Assembly (NCBI GenBank): GCA_963931865.1
Contig: OZ007511.1
Location: forward strand, 1,975,836 to 2,039,835
Source of the DNA: Axinella damicornis
Taxonomy: Eukaryota > Porifera > Demospongiae > Axinellida > Axinellidae
Length of the DNA: 64,000 nucleotides
Reading direction: 5' to 3'
Part shown: piece after piece, positions 1 through 11,308 of the stretch
Layout: each line of letters starts with the position of its first letter
Position numbering within the stretch: position 1 is the stretch's first letter
Translations under genes and position numbers: made by a program
The notes under the pieces: generated by a model
The model's input: only the letters and a program-made list of their open reading frames with translations
What the model was told of the DNA's origin: nothing
Databases searched by the model: none

Positions 1-290
1 GCAGTGTGAAATGTTTTTGCGTGAGCACTCTTACAAATTTTCCTTTCATAGTTTCAACTACATGACATCGTGTCCAACAGATCACCTTAAACACAAACTC
101 AACACACTTAGCTAGCTAAAATAAATTCCTCAAACTCATCCATAATTATAATTATTGTACAGAATCTCATAATCATCAAAATTACTTTGTTTCTACACTA
201 GCTGTTGGTGTACATGGGTGCAGCTAACAAATCCACTAAAGCCTACGCGTGCATTTCCATAAGGTGCCACGTTACATTTGCATGCTCAGC
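1..290. other. 3' flank of carboxypeptidase copy A, no gene seen
   Basis: This AT-rich stretch lies beyond the stop codon of copy A. I see no exon, no clear poly(A) signal in minus orientation, and no repeat with a recognisable boundary. Confidence 0.5.
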
Positions 291-1871
291 TCAGAAGACT
301 CCAGTTATGAAATCATTGAAGAGCTCCAACACATGGTGTGGTGAATTCAGTCCAGGCTGGAGGAAAGAGTTACCATGGCAACACTTTAATGAGTTTCGTT
401 GTTGCTGTAATGTTTTGATGCATACACAATAATCAACTTGGCTCTGCTTACGTTATGTGCTCCTCCAGCAACAAGCACGTATGTCAGGTTACTGTACTCA
501 ACTGCATACCCTGCAACCTGGCCATCAAATGCTGGGGAGGGAAGACGAAGAGTTGTTACATACAGAAACGTTAGCAGTATACGGTTGAACATTGAGGTAG
601 GAGCTATAATCTGTGGACAGTAACTGATTATAGTGTTAGTGACTTACCAACCCATGGCCTGAAGGGTTTTACTACATTGAGGTTCAGAGATTTGATCCAA
701 CGTTTAGTTCCTGGAGTGAAGTGGATAACAAGTCAATTTTCAGTTTTGTGATCTATATATAGAGGTGTACACATGCATCCTCCTAAACAACAAGCAAGGC
801 ACGACAGAAACAGCTGAAAGGAAAAGTGCCAAACGTACATACCAAAATGTGTGACAGTTGCATCTCCTTCTCCACTATAGACTAGTATCCTCAGGTTTTC
901 TGCAAAGAGTCTCAGGTACACAGGGAGCATGGAGTCATAAAGGGTCTCCTCAAAACTGTAGTTCACTCCTTTTGGCTCGAAGGGAACAGATTCTGGCCAT
1001 CTGCATTCAGTCCAGGGCCTACAGTAAAACAAAAAGATATTGACCTGTACAACTATATGCTGGTATAATTATAGTACTGCACTGTATGATGAACTAATTA
1101 GGTAAGCGATTCCATAAGAGGCATAAAGTCACTGTCATTATAGAGCATGTCAGTTTTCAGTAATTTGCCCCCTATGAAAGTGATGGCAGAGTAAAATCAA
1201 CTGTCCCCTCCATCGATATCCAGCATCAATTAGCTTAATTCGATCATCATCAAAAGAAGGTTGTAAAGTTCTATGCACCCTGCTTTGTGCACTTGCATGA
1301 ACTCACCCATTTGTAGAATTCTCGGCATGGAAAGCTCGTACCACATCTTCACGACGTAGATAACTGAAAAATTGTCAAAACATGTGAGACCTGCCCTTTC
1401 AGAAATATGCACACCAAAATTCATAACTTGGCCAAGCTTACTTCTCTAAGTAGACAACAATACAAGGGTCCTGGAATTTGTCTTTCACTCTCATCCTGAG
1501 GAATGGATAGAACAGTTTGCTATCTGAAAGCAACAGGTGTCACAAATGTTGTAATACTTATAATTTACTATGATTTAGTACAAGATTGTCATTATAGTAT
1601 CTGTATACCATTAGCTACTTGGGAAGGGGGTGGCTGCTGAAGAGAAGCTAGCTGCATGGTCGGGAACTTCAAGGCCCTTCTGTGAAGGATCTAACTGTTC
1701 CTTTTATGAGCTCGATCACATGCATACATTATATGCATACGTAAAACACTGGCCTATCATTCACAGTTTATCAGATGGCAGTAAACAGGAAAGTGAGCAC
1801 CGGTGGATCATGTGATCTTGCGAGCAAAGCATTCTACACTATAGTGAGGCAACTGAAAGTATAAGGAAGCA

Positions 1872-2026
1872 AGGAAATGTTTGTGTGTACCACTGAAATG
1901 TTTGTGTGTACCACTGAAATGTTTGTGTGTACCACTGAAATGTTTGTGTGTACCACTGAAATGTTTGTGTGTACCACTGAAATGTTTGTGTGTACCACTG
2001 AAATGTTTGTGTGCACCACTGAGTAA
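1872..2026. repeat. 21-bp tandem repeat, about 7 copies
   Basis: The unit is TGTTTGTGTGTACCACTGAAA, nearly identical between copies. It lies in the intron between exons 10 and 11 of copy A. The open frames across it are by-products of a unit length divisible by three. Confidence 0.95.
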
Positions 2027-2989
2027 TAACTGCCAACAATGAATTGTTATTGTGTCCGCAAAAATTGAAGCTGGTAACTGCAGTGAAGTATGGTAAGAGA
2101 AACCATGCAGAGTACATGCTTGGTTCATGTCCATAACTGCATGAAGCAGAAACTGTGCCTGAAACTGAACTAGCTACATGCACTTTATAATGGAAGATGT
2201 TAACGTCACATGCATGCTTGTTAAATATTCTGCCCATACTTACCTAGGAATCCAGGAAGGATCAAGGCCAGATTCATTGACACAAATGCCACGGGGAACA
2301 TTAAAGGGATTGATAGGACCCATTTCGTCATATGCCTGAAAAATGTGACCGGTGCATTCTTGTGACTGGAGCATGTTCGGTGTAACTGAGAAGGAAAACG
2401 AGTAACAATACAACATGGTTATATCTAGGCCTTGGATTTACACAAGAAAAATGACAAGCTTAGACATTTAACTAACATATTTTTGACTAGTAAACTTATG
2501 GCATTTTGGACCATACTCTGATCATACGGATCTTGTCTCCAAAAGGAATCATCTTGTCACATCTGTTTGAACTCAGTTTGAAGGATATACATGTCATTTC
2601 CTATGTATACATAGCTAGAAGCTCCATGCATGTAAGCCTAACTATTACACAAGTTAGTACATTATTATAGCCAACTGATAGTATCCTCTTCAATGAACTG
2701 TAGGCCTTGACAAGCAGAGACAGATAAGCTGTGGCTATATAACAGTATAATGTATATCACTTACTAAGATATGGTCCCAAGTTGGTGAAGTTACAGACGT
2801 TTAATATATTGTTGTAAGTTGTTTCACTGATCAAGCCATTGTGGAACCTGAAAAATGCAAGAATAATTTGCTTGTGCAGTCATAATGTTCACTCAGTATT
2901 TGTAGCTACATGTATGGAAGTGGATATTGGTCTGGCAGGAAGTACATACTTTAATACATGCAATGGACACACATGTGCATTCTGAACTG

Positions 2990-3273
2990 GCCCTGGCACT
3001 ATACCATACCCTAGCCATTGCCCTACTTCCTGCCGGACCATACCATACCCTAGCCATTGCCCTACTTCATGCCGGACCATACTATACCCTAGCCATTGCC
3101 CTACTTCCTGCCGGACCATACTATACCCTAGCCATTGCCCTACTTCCTGCCGGACCATACCATACCCTAGCCATTGCCCTACTTCCTGCCGGACCATACC
3201 ATACCCTAGCCATTGCCCTACTTCCTGCCGGACCATACCATACCCTAGCCATTGCCCTACTTCCTGCCAGACC
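2990..3273. repeat. 39-bp tandem repeat, about 7 copies
   Basis: The unit contains CCCTAGCCATTGCCCTACTT followed by CCTGCCGGACCATACCATA. It lies in the intron between exons 8 and 9 of copy A. The flanking phrase GGCAGGAAGTACATACTTTA recurs near 55180 beside the deaminase-like gene promoter, so the edge belongs to a dispersed repeat. Open frames on both strands result from the 39-bp period. Confidence 0.95.
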
Positions 3274-4600
3274 AATAACCGCTTCGTATTTGTATGGAGA
3301 GGCTGTGTTTCATGCCACTGGCCATGAAACAACTCTCTGCTATATTCATAACTTATGCATGCAGGGCAAGAATTCGAAAGTTGTAAGTTCGTGATCTTAA
3401 TTAGAAGTGCAAGCAGCTTGGAATTACCTAGTGAGTTATGTGATTTTGTGATGTCAATGCAGCCCCTCTTGCGACTGGGCTAACCACCAACATCGTTGTT
3501 ACTTTTTTCATTAGTGGCAGTAATATACACCATCATTCTATAGTTCGCGAATAATTTGGACCTCATGCATCCCTATATTATGCATGCGTGCTTAGGCCTA
3601 CTGCCCATTGCATGCACTGTATGGCTTGGCGCAATCACTGCACATCCTACCAATAGTCAAGGCTTCCACGGGAATCATCCGGAGGATGTGTGATTGGACT
3701 TCCAACTAGGAATCCCTGGAGATTGATTGGACGTGGTGGAGCTTGTTTGTTGTACTCCACAATGGCTTCAGTGAGGTAGGGTACATAGTGGCCACCATAG
3801 GACTGAGAAGGGAAACAGATAATTATTATACCTTGCACAATTAGAAGTTAATTACTATGCTTAAGTGCCCATTTGTATTGTGTGGGGGAGATTAAATGTA
3901 AATGCACAAAGAGCAGTCTAAGCACTAGAAGTATATACCGGTACTACAGATCGTTGGACAAGTACAGTGTTTGCCCACCCATATGAATACTGTGAAGCCA
4001 GAATAAGCTGAAAGGTTTGTTGTCCTTAAGTTGTCCAAAATATATGTTATGTCACGCCAGATGCTCACAAGTCTGATCTGAATCTAAAAACTAACCAAAA
4101 ACAAAACCATGTACAACGCAGAAAACAAGCCAAAACCGTAGCACCAACTACCACACAAAAGGTGATTACAAAGCAACACATTAGTGGCTACAAATCCAGG
4201 AGGTAGGACATTAGCACATACACTACATGTTTTTATATGAGTACTTACTTTCCAGATGCAGTGTAATCATGGATGATCTTCATCCTCTATGTATGACACC
4301 AAAATGTACCCGAAATGTTTAGCTTCACTGCTCAGTGATTCATGGCCTTTATTACTTGCATTCAAAACTTTGGGGTGTTCACATAATATGGAGCTGTAAT
4401 GGATATGCACTCTACAATACATCACGATCAATTGAAGGACATACCGATCCAGTCACCCAGAATGTACTGTTGGCAAACTCCGGGTAGAGGTCAAAGAACT
4501 TGATGAGAAACTGCAGACTGAAAAGAAAAGGATGGTGACACATAGCTACATGAAAATCACTATACAATTCACTTGTGAGTTTGCTTACTTGTGACTGGTA

Positions 4601-7211
4601 CGGTGCACACGGGCATAAACTTCCAACAATAATTTTGTGGTCATTAAAAAATTTTTGCTCATAAGTCGGAAACTGTTGAAAATTTACCTTGACGACCGTT
4701 GAAAAATGTGCTCAGCGTGCCGAAATCTACTAGAATCGGCTATTTTTAGCTCTAGCGGCGCGTTGCTAGGGACTGGCCAATCAGATTGCAGGTTTACACG
4801 TGTAGTTTTCTATTTAGTGCACATCCACGAAAGTGAAGTTTGCCGTTTCTACTGCTGTTTTGCCGTTTTATAAAGTTCCTGAGTGCTGCTGATGCCTCCT
4901 AGAAACAAGAGAAAGCTGCAACTACAAGCTGCTAGGGCTAAAAAAGCGAGACTGGACGAGAGCCCCCCTGGAAATGAACCAACTCAATCTCTCACCTCAG
5001 CGGATCATACTGACACCTCCTCCGAGTCGGATGATCCCGCGTTTGAGCCCAACGAGTCCCTGGATGCTGAACAGGAGAAAGCTCTAACTGAACAGCACAT
5101 TCAGGAGTGGGTGAGTGTGCTTCCAAGGGATGATTTGATGTCTCTGTCTCTCACTCTTCACCATCTACTTACCAATGTATATGGCGTGAAGAAAACTGAT
5201 GCTGCAGAGTCGATTGGGCAGTTGATAGGCAAGAATGAGCGCACTGTACGTGAATGGAGAAAAACGTTCTGTGACAATGCAGGTAGCTTCCCAGACAGCG
5301 AGCAAGGCCATTATCAGAGGCAAGGAGTGCTTTGGCAAGATGAGGAGCTCTGTGAGGCAGCTTGTGACTTCGTCCGAAAGAATGCTGTCGTAAAGGGAAA
5401 GCCAAACATGACATCAATCAGCTTTTGCCGTTGGGTGAATGAGCAACTCCTTCCCAGCAGTATACTGAAGCCTGGAATTCCCAGACACATTGGCGTTGAG
5501 ACAGGACGGAAATGGCTTCACGAGCTTGGGTTTGAAGTGTTAGATAAAAAGAAGGGTGTCTACATAGATGGCCATGAAAGAGAGGACGTTGTGGAACACC
5601 GAAAGAAATTTCTACGTCAGCTGGTAGCGGGTGGCTTCCTCACAAAGGATGATGCACCAACTGAAGAAGCGAAGAGTTCTTTCCCTGCTAATATTGAGTC
5701 TCCTCCACCTGAGCGCAGAATGAAGAACATTTTCATTTTTCATGATGAGTCAACGTTTAATGCCAACGACGATGAATCTCTACAGTGGGGGACATCGGAG
5801 AGCCAACTTATCAGACCAAAGAGTCGTGGGTCTGGTATTATGGTGTCTGATTTCATCACAGAGAAGGATGGCTTTCTACAACTCACAGAGGAAGAGTACC
5901 AGGCAGCAAAGGAGACCAATCCTGACATTCGAATGGGAGCACGCCAACTCCTAGAGTACGGCGAGTCCAGGGAGGGATATTGGACAGGAGACAAATTCAT
6001 GAAACAAATGCAGTCTGCCGTGGAGATTGCCGAATCCAAGTACCCAAAGCACCAGGGTTACCGACTGTTTTGGGTATTTGACCAGAGCAGTTGTCACACT
6101 GCTTTTGCCGACGATGCCCTCAATGCGAACAAAATGAATGCTCGTCCAGGTGGTCAACAGCCACTTATGCGTGACACTGTTTGGAATGGGAAACCTCAGA
6201 CCCTGAAGAAGCGCATTCTTGTTCGTGGACATCACCAGTGGATCCCAAAGGGGTTGATTGAGGTGCTAAAGGAAAGAGGTCGTTACCAAACGAAGATGAA
6301 AGTAGAAGACATGCGCAAGGAGATTGCATCACATCCTGATTTCGTGAAGGAGAAGACCAAACTGGAGCATTTTATCAACAACCGTGGCCATGCCTTCCTC
6401 TTCATACCGAAGTATCACTGCGAGCTGAACCCGATTGAGCGTGTCTGGTCCCAGGCTAAACGGCATACACGGGCTTATTCCAATTACAGCATCACTGGCC
6501 TGAGGCGAAACATCCCAGAGGCATTCGATACCGTCTCGGTTGAGAACATTCAAAACTATTTTCGCCGTGTACGAGACTACATGTATGGGTATCTGCTTGG
6601 ACACAAGGCTGGAATTCAGCTTGAAGAGATGGTGAAGAAGTTCTCCAAGCAGTATAAATCCCATCGACGTGTTGCAGAGGAACAGTAAACTCCGTCATGG
6701 TGGCTGCTGGTCATGGACCCATTGTACCTTCTCATTTAGATGTATCAGCAATCTGTTCTGTAATTTTATTCAGTGTCCATAGTACTTTGCTTATACCAAA
6801 TGGTTTCAGTTTGTGACAGTCTGTGTGGAAGTACTTACATTTTTAGTAAACCTTATCGGAATGTGAGAAATTTCTGGGAAACCATCCAAATGCTTGCGAG
6901 ATGGCAAAACTGTCTGTAGTTTTGTTTCACCCCTCCTAGTTAACATATCCTGCAAGTTACAACACTACAGCACTAAAAATGAATTTACAGTTACCAATTT
7001 TAGTTTTTGGAGGTTGGGCTCATTATAGCAGCCATTTTGTGGTGACGTAATCAGTTAATTAAATTCCATGACATGCATTCTAAGGTTTCAACCCTCAAGC
7101 TTGTGTACATCAAGTATGAAGGCCTAGTTCCATTGCAACAGTAAGATATAACACACTTTCCACTCTTAAGTTACAGTTGGGGTTTCTGGAAATTCATGCC
7201 TGTGTGCACCG
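4601..7211 (+). mobile_element. Complete Tc1/mariner-superfamily DNA transposon (2611 bp)
   Basis: Both ends were fixed by comparison with uninterrupted copies B and C. The terminal inverted repeats are about 24 bp, starting CGGTGCACACGGGCATAAAC on the left and CGGTGCACACAGGCATGAAT on the right (complemented). The site is flanked by a duplicated TA (4599-4600 and 7212-7213). Inside is one long uninterrupted transposase frame. TA duplication is the hallmark of the IS630-Tc1-mariner superfamily. The element lies antisense to its host gene. Intact frame and ends suggest it could be autonomous or only recently silenced. Confidence 0.93.
4892..6688 (+). CDS. DDE transposase, divergent Tc1/mariner-related, 118-residue D-E spacing
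   Basis: The 598-aa enzyme would cut and paste the surrounding element in the nucleus. I start it at the first ATG (MPPRNKRK) rather than the upstream GTG. The N-terminus is basic with NLS-like clusters (NKRK, AKKAR), then an acidic/Ser-rich stretch. Helix-turn-helix-like DNA binding is likely around residues 75-140 (AAESIGQLIGKNERTVREWR). The catalytic triad reads Asp285 in FHDEST, Asp397 in WVFDQSSCH and Glu516 in CELNPIERVW. The second Asp and the Glu are 118 residues apart, far more than the 34-41 of most Tc1/mariner enzymes. The insert contains the MRDTVWNGKPQ and RGHHQWIPKGL segments. From memory, the GHAFLFIPKYHCELNPIERV block resembles unnamed DDE transposases common in basidiomycete fungi. 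No frameshift or stop is present. Confidence 0.92.
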   Translation: MPPRNKRKLQLQAARAKKARLDESPPGNEPTQSLTSADHTDTSSESDDPAFEPNESLDAEQEKALTEQHIQEWVSVLPRDDLMSLSLTLHHLLTNVYGVKKTDAAESIGQLIGKNERTVREWRKTFCDNAGSFPDSEQGHYQRQGVLWQDEELCEAACDFVRKNAVVKGKPNMTSISFCRWVNEQLLPSSILKPGIPRHIGVETGRKWLHELGFEVLDKKKGVYIDGHEREDVVEHRKKFLRQLVAGGFLTKDDAPTEEAKSSFPANIESPPPERRMKNIFIFHDESTFNANDDESLQWGTSESQLIRPKSRGSGIMVSDFITEKDGFLQLTEEEYQAAKETNPDIRMGARQLLEYGESREGYWTGDKFMKQMQSAVEIAESKYPKHQGYRLFWVFDQSSCHTAFADDALNANKMNARPGGQQPLMRDTVWNGKPQTLKKRILVRGHHQWIPKGLIEVLKERGRYQTKMKVEDMRKEIASHPDFVKEKTKLEHFINNRGHAFLFIPKYHCELNPIERVWSQAKRHTRAYSNYSITGLRRNIPEAFDTVSVENIQNYFRRVRDYMYGYLLGHKAGIQLEEMVKKFSKQYKSHRRVAEEQ

Positions 7212-8147
7212 TAGTTGTCTCATCGTTGTGAGCAAAATCAAGTGGTAGTTCAGAATACGAGAAACCAACTCCACTGCAGGGGATAATATGTATTACAAAC
7301 CAGAAGGTCATCTACCTAATATGAAGTGGATGAGGTGTCTAAGCTAACAAAATGAACTACAATGCGTTACTATACTCTCACAATACTTACATTGGAGACT
7401 CAACCATGAGGAGGTTCGCCACTTTGTTCCAAGAGTACACGTTCTTAGACAGCTTCAGATCTCTGCGTGGAAAAACTGATAAAAGGTTTATATTAAACCA
7501 TGCCTGCAGACTAAAACATCAGTTAACCATTAAGGTGGTTGCCATGCAACACAATGCAAATATTCACAGATGCATGGCCACATTGCCCCGTCCAGTCTAG
7601 CCACTAGCCCTCTCCACCAAGCCAGTTGCACTTGACCGGCCGGGCAGAGAGGGGCTAGTGCATGGCCAGACTGTGCCACATCCAGCTAGCCTGTAAAAGG
7701 AGCAGTTGTTTGTCTCTCCAACCAGAAACATCTATTATACTTACAGGGTCCAAAATCTGCAAGCATGCCGAACATTCCCGAGCACCCTGGTCCTCCAGCA
7801 AACCTGTGACCAGGACGGAAAGTGCAGCTGTGATCAATATACAACACTGTGTAATGCATGTACACACTATACACCACAGTTGACCGAAAGGAGTGATGGC
7901 CTAGCTAATATAATTATAATCAGTTCTTTAAGTATACAAACTATCAATGTACTCACCATATAATAAGTGGTGCATCTTCTGGGTGCTCCACATCAGCAGT
8001 TACAAACCTACAAAGTGAAGTTGTTACGTTGTGGTGTTATAAGTGCTACCATAGCTCACAATACATTGATCACTCAATATGTTGGACAAAACTGGGACTA
8101 ATGAAATACTGTGCATGAAAGTGGGGACAAAGTAACAGGTTAGTGCC

Positions 8148-8576
8148 TAATCTCGGAACCAGACCCTCCCGCATGTGTGAGAAAAGAGGGTCTGGTGTTC
8201 TGAGCAACATTTCTTGTCACATAGGGCGGGGCCGAGCTTGGATTTGAGATATCGAATCAGTGGCAGAACACGAATGCATGACATAGCTAGCTATATGCAA
8301 TTAGGCAGATGGCACAGTAATGTTGAGTCTCGTATGTACATAGTGAAGGCTTGCCTCACAGCCTGTTTTCGGTACTTTACGGCCATCTCACACTTTTGTA
8401 AACCGTACTGTGTAGTATAGTCTATGCATGCTGAGGTGTCAGAAACTCAGAGTTCTGGATTTAATAGTGCAATAATTATGACACTCTTTGCAGTGTATGG
8501 CCCCGCTCCATGTGACAATGTCGCTCAGAACACCAGACCCTCTTTGCGTTTCGGGGAGGGTCTGGGAATGAGACTA
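8148..8576. mobile_element. Foldback element in intron 2 of copy A
   Basis: The left end has TAATCTCGGAACCAGACCCTC and, further in, a TTCTTGTCACATAGGGCGGG block. Both recur complemented at the right end (CCGCTCCATGTGACAATG, then GGGTCTGGGAATGAGACTA). A related internal block recurs near 40800. Termini match the TAGTCTCG short-element family. A 9-bp target duplication is not convincing here. Confidence 0.6.
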
Positions 8577-8887
8577 GTTAGCTAGTGCTTACAGATTGAT
8601 CCAAATGTAGCACATTAGCACAAACATTTTATCCCACCTGGTATTCGGCACCTCAATTGAAAACATGCACATTTTCATGCTAGACCTCCCCTGAACTTGG
8701 ACTAGATCTGACAATGGTGGCACATCTCACACCAGCAATTGTGAAATATTTGCTGATCTCCACCTATGAATTCCTTGGGCTTCTGGGAGATGAATATCCT
8801 TTAACTTGGCTACCCATATTAGTGAATTAGTCGCAAAATGCCCAATCTCATTGCAGGCAAGACAGGCGGAAGCAGTATGAGATTGGG

Positions 8888-8928
8888 TAGTCTCGTGCCC
8901 AGTGTCTGGGGGTCTGGGAATGAGACTA
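8888..8928. mobile_element. Short TAGTCTCG-type MITE, 41 bp, 9-bp target duplication
   Basis: The element starts TAGTCTCG and ends GAGACTA, and is flanked on both sides by GAGATTGGG. It has no coding capacity. Terminal structure and 9-bp duplication match the copies at 17078, 20460, 25718 and 32066. Confidence 0.8.
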
Positions 8929-9069
8929 GAGATTGGGCTGAGGTAAAAAAAATTCACCTTGATTTTTCAGTTATCAGGATGGGCTCTCGGGCACCTTCGT
9001 GCTTTGCACTGCAAGTTCCAGATGTACGAGGATCGATGCTGTAGAGAGACGTCAAGTATAGTAGCTACC

Positions 9070-9335
9070 ATACAGGCACGCTATTCTGGTGAAGGGAGAG
9101 CACGCGGACGCAATCGGCTGACAGTAGTTGAAGAGGACGAAATCGGGGAGAAGCAGTCAAGCGGACGCAAGCGGCGAGCAGCAGCTGAAGTGGACGCAAT
9201 CGGGGAGCAGCAGCTTTGCACAGAGAGCTGTCCGGCGCCGGATTACTCACGTAGGCGAACAATGGGGAAGTAGCTGAGCGAGCGAAGCTACTGGTAGATA
9301 ATAAAGCTCACGGTTCCATGAGCTTTATTATCTAT
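9070..9335. repeat. GC-rich dispersed repeat with internal short tandem units
   Basis: Imperfect units around GCGGACGCAATCGGGGAGCAGCAGCT repeat several times, followed by GTAGCTGAGCGAGCGAAGCTAC and a hairpin with AATAAAGCTC arms. The same units occur complemented at 59650-59990. Reading frames across it look repeat-driven, not coding. Confidence 0.65.
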
Positions 9336-9928
9336 GGAGCAACGCCAACATGGCAACAATGACAACACCGACAGAATATCCCAACAGATCTGGCTGTACG
9401 TACATGCATGTAGTTACAGTTCACACATACCAGTAAAAGCTTTTTGTCATGTATGTTGCATTGACATCGATGAAACCAGAGTACATGTCAAAGGTGACAG
9501 CACCCATGACCCCTGGAAGACGACTGATCTTATGTTCTGGAACTGCACAGTAGAATAAAGATATTGATACAATATGAGCATTCACATGTATACAGTCTAG
9601 ATCAGTAACATGCCTGAAGAAGCGACTATAAAAAATTTGCTGTAACTTGTCACAGCCACCACTAAAATCAGTGTTTAGCAACAAATGCTCTCACACACAG
9701 ATATCAGGTAGCCCCCTGCTGGGAAGCTAAAGCACACAACGAACTGACTTGCAACCAGTACTATGCTATTCAGTATACATACCTGCTGCATGTGAGCAGC
9801 CAAAGAGCAGTGAAATGCACAACAAGGAGAGTGTGACCGTCCACAGATCTGCCATTGAGATTTCTAGGGAGATTGTACGGCTACAGCTATGCACCTACAA
9901 ACTATACAACTCAATCCAAATTCAAGGG

Positions 9929-9936
9929 TATTTATA
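9929..9936 (-). promoter_or_regulatory. TATA box of carboxypeptidase copy A
   Basis: TATAAATA on the minus strand, about 74 bases before the signal-peptide ATG. It is followed by CCTTGAATTTGGA, which is also found just downstream of the TATA box of copy B. Shared sequence and spacing support a core promoter. Confidence 0.7.
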
Positions 9937-10090
9937 GCAGCATCGATCTATGTACTGGACAACTCTTATGGTATTGTGGGACAAGAATGTGACTTATGTA
10001 CAAAACTGAAGGATGAAATACTGCACCTCAAGTTGACACATAGTTACACATTCTAACACATTACTACATGTACCGGTAGTAATGTGCCAG

Positions 10091-10464
10091 AATGAATGAA
10101 TGAATGAACTTTATTGACAATTCTAGGTCAGGGTGGACCATTAGTCAGAACATAAGCAAAAAAACATACATGGACAAACTTGGCAACACACATGATTATG
10201 GTGGGGTCCGTGGAGCTTGTCAGGAGTACAAATTTCTGCTCTGCCCCAAGAGAGGGAGAGGAGGTGGGCTGCTGCGGATTGAAATAGTAGGCACCGCTCG
10301 TCTGCATAGGAGTTACATTCAAGTAGAAAGTGGGTATCATCCTCTACTGCATCTCTTTTATGACAGAGTGGGCAATATAGGCTGTGCACTAGGCTGTGAA
10401 CTACTAGGCTGCCGTGTATCGCTGACCTGCTGGAATAGGTCTTGGTCGATGGTATCTTCCCCAC
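10091..10464 (-). pseudogene. 3' end of a non-LTR retrotransposon (LINE)
   Basis: The minus strand encodes a C-terminal LINE fragment with a CPLCHKRDAVEDDTHFLLEC zinc-binding pattern (C-x2-C..H..C). Noncoding sequence follows, with AATAAA and a tail of CATT repeats at the plus-strand left edge, as expected for a LINE 3' end. The reverse transcriptase part is absent, so this is a 5'-truncated dead copy between carboxypeptidase genes A and B. Confidence 0.75.
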
Positions 10465-10874
10465 TCAATCTGGAGGGGGTGACAGCTTATGCGAAAGCAG
10501 CAGACTCCCTCTCATAGCAGAATCCTTAATTAAGTCCTGAGCTTATTTCTACTTCCATTCCCTCTGCCAGAGTAATCCCACAGATTGGGGATCCACTGTA
10601 ACAGTTGCAGAAAAGTGTCATACAATAGTTGGCCAATCTCATGTTAGCAAGGGTCTCAGGCTGGTCCAATAATGGTCTTTATAATTACTTTTGTGAACCA
10701 GGAGTCAAAGTGTGATGCAGACATCGCCTCTGAAATTAAAGCCTTGCTGCCTCCCAAGCACTGGTGCTGTCCCCAATTTGCTTCGCATCCAATAATTAAT
10801 TACACGTAGTTGAGTTGTCATCCACATGGGAAATTGTCCTAGTTCACGAATCACGAAGCACCGCTGCCAAAAAG

Positions 10875-10911
10875 TGTGTGTGTGTGTGTGTGTGTTGGGG
10901 GGGGGGGGGGC
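10875..10911. repeat. TG microsatellite followed by poly-G
   Basis: A run of about ten TG dinucleotides is followed directly by about twelve G residues. It lies in the intergenic stretch between genes A and B, where I otherwise see no gene from about 10520 to 11300. Confidence 0.95.
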
Positions 10912-11150
10912 TCACAATTGCATGCTCAGTGCCGAAGGCAGCCCGTAGAGGCACGTAGCGTCGGTCAGTCCACGTGAATCACACTTTGGCTTTCACAGTA
11001 TACTCAACATAATTTTTATGTCCATAGATCTCCACATATACAAATTTGGCTTGAGGACTAGGTCACATAAAATTAGTCTGGTCACAAACCTATCAATAGT
11101 ATGTGCATGCTGAATGTGAAGTTCAATAACAATATTGCCTCAAACCAAAC

Positions 11151-11156
11151 TTTATT
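11151..11156 (-). terminator. Candidate poly(A) signal of carboxypeptidase copy B
   Basis: AATAAA on the minus strand about 155 bases past the copy B stop codon. The matching position near copy C has diverged to a non-signal. Confidence 0.5.
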
Positions 11157-11308
11157 ATGAAAGAATCAGTCCAAACTTTGTAAAGAATAATAATTATTGT
11201 TAAAATTGTTATTTAAGTGAGTGTAACTAACACGCACACTAATTAAAGCCTAACACGCACACTAATTAAAGCAGCAAGTTCAAAACGTGCTACATTACAT
11301 TTGCATGC

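Larger units (their letters stand above)
291..9855 (-). pseudogene. Serine carboxypeptidase-like (S10) copy A, interrupted by a transposon
   Basis: A secreted alpha/beta-hydrolase of peptidase family S10. Exons in gene order: 9783-9855 (signal peptide), 9431-9542, 7957-8007, 7741-7803, 7391-7462, 7214-7273 plus 4589-4600 (split by the transposon), 4445-4517, 3651-3802, 2765-2847, 2244-2385, 1442-1519, 1307-1363, 843-1018, 648-710, 452-531, 291-356. Splice phases agree throughout and give 470 aa without the insertion, a normal S10 length. Visible motifs are WFAGGPGCSG, catalytic Ser in GSSYGGHYVP, catalytic Asp in SGEGDATV and catalytic His in GGAHN. The classical Asn before GGPG is Ala and the Glu before the catalytic Ser is Ser. 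A Tc1-type element sits at a TA inside the exon coding GVGFSYSELPLDF..HNDETT, so the gene is disrupted unless the element is spliced out. Otherwise the frame looks healthy, so the insertion may be recent. Confidence 0.85.

Noticed and set aside
1808..2237. Three overlapping minus-strand frames with HKHFSGT or TQTFQWY repeats
   Set aside because: They are the three readings of a 21-bp tandem repeat inside an intron.
2889..3394. Repeat proteins on both strands (QWLGYGMVRQEV and TLAIALLPAGPYH types)
   Set aside because: The 39-bp period keeps every frame open. There is no start context, and the region lies in an intron of copy A.
4883..4891. Transposase start at MLLMPP
   Set aside because: The upstream codons begin with GTG. 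The first ATG is at 4892.
7741..7744. Donor GTAAG right after GGACCCT in copy A exon 4
   Set aside because: It breaks the frame with the next exon in copies A, B and C. Using the next GT, four bases on (exon ends TGTAA), restores GPCKDL in all three.
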